Shown piece after piece: positions 58,841-64,000 of a stretch of DNA of 64,000 bases (positions within the stretch are counted from its first letter, which is position 1; each line of letters opens with the position of its first letter). The notes below the pieces were generated by a model. That model was not told the DNA's origin. It was given only the letters and a program-made list of their open reading frames with translations, and did no database searches. Source of the DNA: Sistotremastrum niveocremeum HHB9708 (Eukaryota; Basidiomycota; Agaricomycetes; Sistotremastrales; Sistotremastraceae); NCBI GenBank assembly GCA_001630475.1, contig KV419398.1, positions 1,145,972 to 1,209,971 of the forward strand, given 5' to 3'. The position numbers and the translations under genes were made by a program.

Positions 58841-60149
58841 ATGCGCGTACCTCGCAAGATATTTCCTCAGTTCCAGCGCACACTTCGTCTGATGAGCTCT
58901 CAATCAACACCATCTCCCGTTGTCTCTTTTCCTCGCTCTCCAATCCCGTCCAATCCACTCGGAGATGGCAAGTATATTCGCACGGCTGCTGCACTTGTTA
59001 TAGGGCAGGTTCATTTCCATGATTTGACAACCGACCTGCCAGCTATCAGATAGGGACGAGATCTTGAATGGGAAGACGCATGACACTAATTCGCACAACT
59101 TTGCAAAATACTGCTTCGAATTAGGGATTGAATTGTACGCTCAGGTTGCTTGCGCCCGTTCCGGAAGCTTTATTTTGGTCACAGGAAACGCATCGAGGTG
59201 ATCCCGGATGAGGAGGACGAAATGTACGTCGCTGTCTCTTTTTTATATAAAAGCTGTTGCTAAAAATAAAACTAGCGTCGAGGCCAGTAGAAGATTGGTC
59301 GAAAATTATGATTTAGTCATTACGACAGGCGGTATTGGCCCTACTCATGATGGTGCACCTCGTTTTTTGTTGTTGTTTTCCAGAATAATTGACTCTGAGG
59401 CTCCTATAGACATAACTTATGCTTCTCTCGCAAAATCGTTCTCCCTCCCCTTGATACACCATGCAGAGACTCTCCACCGTATGGCAGCCTGGTCTAAAAA
59501 TCGACGCGATATTGCAGAACAAAGCGCTGAGCAGAAGACTGCACGAGAGAGAATGGCTTTGTTTCCTTCTGGTAGAGAGGCAGAGGTTATATTCACAGCG
59601 GAGGACCTTTGGGTGGTATGTGGCCGCAAATTACATGTTTGGTCAAATCACTGATTTATTCAGTAGCCAGTTGTGCGTCTGAAAGGAAAGCTCTGCGTTT
59701 TTCCAGGGATTCCATCATTATTTCAAAAGATGCTACACGGATTGACACCATATCTTCCACTTCCACCACCCAGTCTCCGCCCTTTCCGTCAACAGATTCA
59801 TACACTGTATGAATCTCCCACTCCATTGCTAATCTGTATGTTGACTTCAAAACTTGGAACAGCTTGCCTGAATCATCAATTGCCCCATTCTTAACAAGCT
59901 TGCAAGCACGTGTCAAGCAGGATGGCATACGCATAGGCAGCTATCCTCAACTCTCCAAAGGTGTCACAGTCTCCATCATTGGATCTGTACCTGCAAAAGT
60001 GAAAGAGCTGGCCAATGAGGTATGCTGCAACTTTGTTGCTGAAATACTATTATGCTGATGCTTTTGAAAAGGTTGCAACTGAGCTCAGTGGAACTGTGCT
60101 TGTTGATATGATGGGTAACTCTGATGAAGAAGCCAAACCCAACTTATGA
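58841..60149 (+). CDS. MoaB/Mog (molybdopterin-binding) domain protein
   Basis: Eukaryotic protein of the MoCF-biosynthesis fold, like the N-terminal part of human FLAD1 and bacterial CinA. Start MRVPRKIFPQFQRTLRLMSS, a possible organellar leader; an internal Met is at 58892. Motifs: YIRTAAALVIGDEILNGKTH joined over an intron at 59005-59048 whose donor reads GC, not GT; DTNSHNFAKYCFELGIEL; VENYDLVITTGGIGPTHD, the ligand-binding GGxGP loop; then ITYASLAKSFSLPLIHHAE, VFPGIPSLFQKMLHGLTPYL, and after a further intron SSIAPFLTSLQARVKQDGIR with IGSYPQLSKGVTVSIIG. It ends DMMGNSDEEAKPNL. The last ~215 bp lack CpG, unlike the rest of the gene. Fungal members have no proven substrate; pterin- or nucleotide-pyrophosphatase activity is a guess from relatives. 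Confidence 0.85.
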
Positions 60150-61440
60150 TTTTCTTCTGTCTCTGCTGACTAGATGATTATGTCCCCAGTAGGAATTAAA
60201 ATTTGAATGAATTCAAGTCAAATAGGGTGAGCTCTGTTACAAAGCTCCTCAATGCTCCAACTCCTATGCTCCTGCTGCCCAGGCCAATTGAATGCAGCAT
60301 GGCCATGCACTGATGCTTCTTAGAATACAATCTACAGTGCTGTGACCAATGTTGGGTTTTGTAACTAGGATATCTATAGATCACAAAATCATCCAATTTG
60401 CAGCCTGGGGACTGGCATAGACCATGTGCCTCAGGCTTCCAACTTGAAGTAGTGCTAGCTTGCCAGCCTATTCGGGCTTGTTCAATCATTGGCAAACTTT
60501 GGGAGTCTGGGGGCAGCATCTGAAAAATCAGGGATCCTTTTGGGACTGAATGCCTTTCAATCTCACAGGGGGAGCAGGGACACATTTTCAGAGTGATTGT
60601 ATGCTGATTGTACACTGAGTTCCTAATTATACCCTCAGAATATATACACTGATGGTGTGGGCACATGTTTGAGGGTGAAGAAGTTCACCTCAGTGACTCT
60701 GAATTGGAAGATGAACATGGCATGGGCTCTGATGCCATCCACAGTAATATGATGGGTGAAGAGAACATAGGTCTTACTGACCTGTCTGATGAGTCTGGGT
60801 ATGAAAGTTCTTTTATTGATGATACAGAAGAGAGAGAGCCAGGTATTGGTGATTATGGAGCTCAGCATACCATAGACCTTACCTCTGATGGGAGTGAGGA
60901 ACCTGATGGTGTTAGTGATATTGTATCTGAAGATGGTTTCCTGTGATGGCCTTTCTGAAGAAAACATCATTGTGGTGTGAAGCCTTTGCCTTATGTGGGA
61001 TGTAATGATACATCACAGTACTTGAGGTCACAGCCTTGGTCCTCAAGTTGTTGGTCCTTCAGAAAAAAATAGACATTCATCCAGTCAATCTGTGTGGCCC
61101 TGCTGAAAAACCAGGGATCCTTTTGGACTTTGAATAAAGATGAACACAAATATGGCCAAAAAAGGTACCCATGCCAGTGGATGTACCTGCTACTAGTAGG
61201 TTAAGGTTTATCACAGATACTAATCTGCCTAACTCAGGTACCTGTTGGCAGGTACCTACCACTGTTTTTTTTTTCCAAAGAAAAGGCCTAACCTGCCATC
61301 TGCCAAACACAGGGAGGTACCTGGCAGGTCAGGCAGGTCCCCTGCCAAACATGACACATTAACCTGCCTAAGGTACCTTAAAATGACAAAATTTTCCAGG
61401 AAAGCTGGCACCTGGCACCTGCTTACATAAGGAGGTACCA
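59932..61440. other. CpG-depleted block
   Basis: By eye only one CG dinucleotide occurs in about 1.5 kb (near 60473), while flanking gene sequence has dozens per kb. TG and CA are frequent. The left edge lies within the last exons of the MoaB-domain gene. The pattern suggests long-term CpG methylation with deamination, or a repeat-induced mutation process spreading from the adjacent repeats. Confidence 0.85.
60665..60946 (+). CDS. Possible acidic hypothetical ORF (93 codons)
   Basis: MFEGEEVHLSDSELEDEHGM onward, rich in Asp, Glu and Ser. It sits fully within the CpG-depleted block and has no recognisable domain or clear splice partners. It may be the remnant of a repeat-encoded protein or a chance frame caused by the skewed composition. 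Confidence 0.2.
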   Translation: MFEGEEVHLSDSELEDEHGMGSDAIHSNMMGEENIGLTDLSDESGYESSFIDDTEEREPGIGDYGAQHTIDLTSDGSEEPDGVSDIVSEDGFL

Positions 61441-61450
61441 CGGCAAGTTA
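61150..61450. repeat. Cluster of GGTACCTG/CAGGTACC-like short repeats
   Basis: The degenerate unit ggtacctg(c/g)caggt and its reverse complement recur many times in about 300 bp, giving overlapping short palindromes. Related units reappear at 63385-63660. No coding content is seen. Confidence 0.7.
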
Positions 61451-61499
61451 ACTCATAGTCACGGCGCCAGGTACCTGTAAAATGCCAATATTTGTGTTA

Positions 61500-61990
61500 A
61501 TAGGGTTTGAAAGTCCGGTTGCGACTGGACTTTTTCCGTTTTTGCCCATGACTGGTAACTGCCGGTCCGGTTGCCTGTCAAATTTTTGCATGACTGGCAA
61601 CTGCAACCGGTTGCAGGGTCCGGCAACCAGTCATAAAAAGACCAGTTGCCTGACCAGTCATGGCCAGCAACTGAGGTCATAACTGGGGTAAAGCATTATT
61701 TTAATCAATTATATATTGTTTTTGGGTCTTATTAGTGGTCATATGGTGTATATTAATGCATAGGAACACTATATGATTCAATATATGGTGAATACATGGC
61801 CATAATTACCCACTTGACACACAAAATACCCTGAGTATTCCCTTTCCCAGGGCCCTTAAGGGTCCTCAGTTGCGACTGGTCTTGACTGCTGTTGCCGGTT
61901 GCCTGAATTTCAGAAATCCAGATGACCGGCAACTGCAGTCCAGTCACAACCCCACCATGACCTTCGGTTGCCTGCAGCCACGTGGACTGG
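61500..61990. repeat. Cluster of GTTGC(C)GG / GACTGG short inverted repeats
   Basis: The words gttgcgactgg, gttgccggttgcc, actggcaactgcaaccggttgc and rearranged complements recur on both strands, mostly at 61505-61680 and 61868-61970. Unlike the block to its left, CpGs are kept inside these words. Function unknown. Confidence 0.65.
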
Positions 61991-62212
61991 ACCTTTGAAC
62001 TCTAATTTTGTCAATATATCTGTGATATACTTGTCTCTTAGGTATACTGCACTTGTATCACACAGATATTGCTCAAGTATTGCTCAAGTATAAGATAATT
62101 GCCTGTATCTTGCTCAATACAGCTTGTAGAGGTTGTATATTGACTCCATACACATAGATTTGATGGAATAAGGTCCATACATGGCAGAACCAGGCTGTAT
62201 ATTGATTTTATA

Positions 62213-62468
62213 GGAATATATTGTTGCATTGGTGATATTCTATATACCCAATGTATCTGGAACTCCCTTGATGAGTGCAACAGCTGAGGTTGCCCAAGGG
62301 AATTCCAAGTCCAATGAACTGCTGATTATATAAGCAGGACTCTGAGCATAGGGAGAGCAGAAATAAGGCTCTACAGCCTCAGACAAGATAAGGAAAGATA
62401 GGGAAATAATACCAGGCATAGGAATGACCATGTCAGGCATATTGGGATGCGCAGACAATATTCTAACA
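62213..62468 (-). mobile_element. LTR-like repeat, copy A (minus orientation)
   Basis: Read on the minus strand it starts TGTTAGAATATTGTCTGCGC and continues with the same ~250 bp as the copy at 63693, ending near ...ATATTCC. The TGTTAG start and unit length are typical of solo LTRs of Copia-type retrotransposons. No internal retrotransposon protein is present beside it. Confidence 0.6.
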
Positions 62469-63109
62469 TCTGCCTTATCCTTTATACCCATCCTGTATGT
62501 TGGCTGATGAGTCTGCAGGAACCTGAGGAAATGCCATGAGGTGAGCATTATTTTAGACTCTAAGAAAAGGTGGAAGTGCATTTGAGCTCCCACAAATTTC
62601 TTCATTGAACCACCATGACCATTGATGGATTCATGGGCTCTCAGCCTCAAGCTCAAGAGGGCAGCCAGCAGCCCCCAGAGCTTCCTTTGGCTCAACACTT
62701 GACAGGACAGTCCCTGTTCCCCCCTCAGCCGCTGAGTTGGGGGTTAACCCCAGCGTCTTTATCTAGTACCCCAAGCCTCACCTTTTCTCAAGCGTATGGT
62801 GGCTCGCAGGACGCTCATACACCTCAACCAACAGCTACCAGGCATCCTGTTGCAATCTAAGACACAGTGGAGGGTGATCTAGGATGCCTAGACAGACTCA
62901 GACACAAACACAGACACAGAGTGGGTGACAGCTGTAGTGGAAGACTGTACAAACAATAGTAAACATACATGAACTATGGATAACTACTGTGTACAAGGAA
63001 TATTTCTAACACATCCAATTCTCTGTAGTCACAACCTGCCCTCCCTCATCTGCAAGGTACTGTCATCACTTCTCACTTGATTATGTTTGTCTTCTAATGA
63101 CCATTCTTT

Positions 63110-63311
63110 CTAGGCTGAGAACATGTTGTTCCCTCTTCGCTTGAGTGCTCTCGCACACATGTTGAACTTCTTCAAGACTCTTGGGGAGCTCCCACTGACT
63201 GGCAATCCAAAGGGCCTGGGCATTTTGGATGATAACCCTGTCATTCTTGTTGGTGACACAATCATTGACTGGGAGTTTTTCTATGGATGGCTTTTCCGTC
63301 ACCCCACACTG
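63110..63311 (+). CDS. Exon of a BTB/POZ-domain-like protein (partial)
   Basis: An exon bounded by a splice acceptor (cattctttctag, ending about 63113) and a donor (CACT|gtaagctcc, about 63311). It encodes AENMLFPLRLSALAHMLNFF, then LDDNPVILVGDTIIDWEFF and YGWLFRHP. The order 'AEN.LF.L.L' helix, short linker, 'DNPVxL.DT..D.E.F' strand-helix matches the BTB/POZ pattern found in many Agaricomycete proteins. A preceding short exon ending TGCAAG|gtactg (about 63057) stays in frame. Upstream and downstream exons are not clear, so this may be a fragment. Confidence 0.35.
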
Positions 63312-63384
63312 TAAGCTCCATCATATGTCCCATGGAAAGAATCAGTGACTGATGACTAAGGGTTCCAACAAATATAGTTCATTT

Positions 63385-63660
63385 AAGGATATCTGCAAGT
63401 ATGCCTGCCAAGGGTACCTGCCTAATACACTGCAGGCAGGGATGGGATTAGCGGCTGGACATTTAGGCAGGTCCCTGCCTTCTATTTTTACTAGTAAATA
63501 GGGGTTATTTAGGCAAGTAAGTACCTGTACTAGCCAAGTACAAGTATGGGATTTTGGCTGAAAAAAACAGGCAGGTACCCAGGTAAGGCAAGTATATATT
63601 TGTTGGAGGCCTTAACCCAAAAGCACATAGGTACTTGAGTATGGGTGTTCAAATGGATAT
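63385..63660. repeat. Second cluster of GGTACCTGCC-like short repeats
   Basis: Words such as gggtacctgcctaa, ggcaggtccctgcct and aggtacccaggtaagg recur here as at 61150-61450, which points to a shared repeat family flanking the BTB-like exon. Confidence 0.6.
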
Positions 63661-63692
63661 TTTACCACACATTGGTACTCAGGTACAGATAA

Positions 63693-64000
63693 TGTTAGGA
63701 TATTGTCTGTGCATCCCAATATGCCTGACATGGTCATTCCTATGCCTGGTATTATTTCCCTATTTTTCCTTATTTTGTTTTGAGGCTGTAGAGCCTTGTT
63801 TCTGCTCCTCCTATGCTCGGAGTCCTGCTTACATAATCAGCAGTTTATCGGACTTGGAATTCCCTTGGGCAACCTCAGCTGTTGCACTCATCAAGGGAAT
63901 TCCAGGTCAGTAGTTGTACACTTTGTATTTAGCTGTTGCACTCATCAAGGGAATTCCAGATACATTGGGTATATAGAATATCACCACTGCAACATATTCA
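63693..64000 (+). mobile_element. LTR-like repeat, copy B (plus orientation)
   Basis: It starts TGTTAGGATATTGTCTGTGC and reaches at least the window end (...atattca). It matches copy A except for an internal duplication: the 29 bp word agctgttgcactcatcaaggg...ccag occurs at 63877-63905 and again at 63931-63959. The two copies are in opposite orientations, so they are not the paired LTRs of one element. Confidence 0.6.

Noticed and set aside
58323-58994. 223-codon minus-strand open frame
   Set aside because: It overlaps the first MoaB-domain exon antisense and has no motif or splice support; it is probably a shadow.
62615-62860. 81-codon Gln/Pro-rich open frame before the BTB-like exon
   Set aside because: Could be a first exon, but no in-frame donor connects it convincingly to 63110, so it is not annotated.

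Overview
The window is a gene-dense stretch of a filamentous basidiomycete genome, most likely an Agaricomycete. The evidence is many short (about 45-70 nt) GT-AG introns per gene, moderate GC content, small intergenic gaps, and a typical fungal gene set: cohesin SCC3, SET1, an RNA-dependent RNA polymerase, Zn2Cys6 and bHLH transcription factors, and a Uds1-type septation protein. No order or species can be assigned from the sequence alone.

Layout. 1-662 (-) is the 5' part of an ORC3-like gene. It shares a short divergent promoter with the cohesin subunit SCC3 (864-5654 +). A very large Ser/Pro-rich Uds1-like coiled-coil protein follows (5958-11785 -), then a 3.3 kb gene-poor gap. Next come an F-box-like protein of an agaricomycete family (15062-16852 +), the WD40 protein JIP5 (17285-18723 -), a five-exon-scale small gene for an Asterix/PAT10 homologue that I reconstructed by splicing (18832-19335 +), threonine synthase (19383-21213 -), an unknown basic protein (22528-23961 +), carnitine O-acetyltransferase (24158-26269 +), cytosolic seryl-tRNA synthetase (26392-28168 -) and a signal-peptide single-pass membrane protein (29576-31328 +).

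31470-33895 is a 2.4 kb near-perfect palindrome. It consists of two apparently identical 1.19 kb terminal-inverted-repeat elements, each bounded by TA, in opposite orientation and 38 nt apart. Then follow SET1 (34432-38213 +), a secreted 5'-nucleotidase-type metallophosphoesterase (39008-41839 +), an RNA-dependent RNA polymerase (42064-45901 -), a transcription factor with two tandem Zn2Cys6 clusters that share the same exon-intron layout (46616-~48833 +), an ALDH7-family dehydrogenase (48931-51046 -), the RSC chromatin-remodelling subunit Rsc7/Npl6 (51158-53018 +), an aldo/keto reductase (53098-54589 -), ribosomal protein eS30 (55340-55662 -), a bHLH factor (55913-56808 +), a mucin-like membrane protein (57059-58102 +) and a MoaB/Mog-domain protein (58841-60149 +).

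From about 59.93 kb the character changes sharply. CpG dinucleotides almost vanish (one seen in about 1.5 kb), and the sequence becomes repeat-rich: GGTACCTGCC-like and GTTGC(C)GG-like short repeats, two copies of one LTR-like repeat in inverted orientation, and one exon that resembles a BTB/POZ domain. This is a repeat island, probably methylated or mutated, that begins inside the 3' end of the last housekeeping gene.

Functional themes are chromatin and chromosome biology (ORC3, SCC3, SET1, RSC7), RNA silencing (RdRP lying 8 kb from a palindrome able to form a long hairpin RNA), and primary metabolism (threonine, acetyl-carnitine, lysine-type semialdehyde oxidation, seryl-tRNA). Many neighbours are divergent pairs with 30-250 bp promoters or convergent pairs with 50-225 bp gaps. 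Exon boundaries were read by eye from splice consensus and frame continuity, so individual junctions may be off by a few bases.
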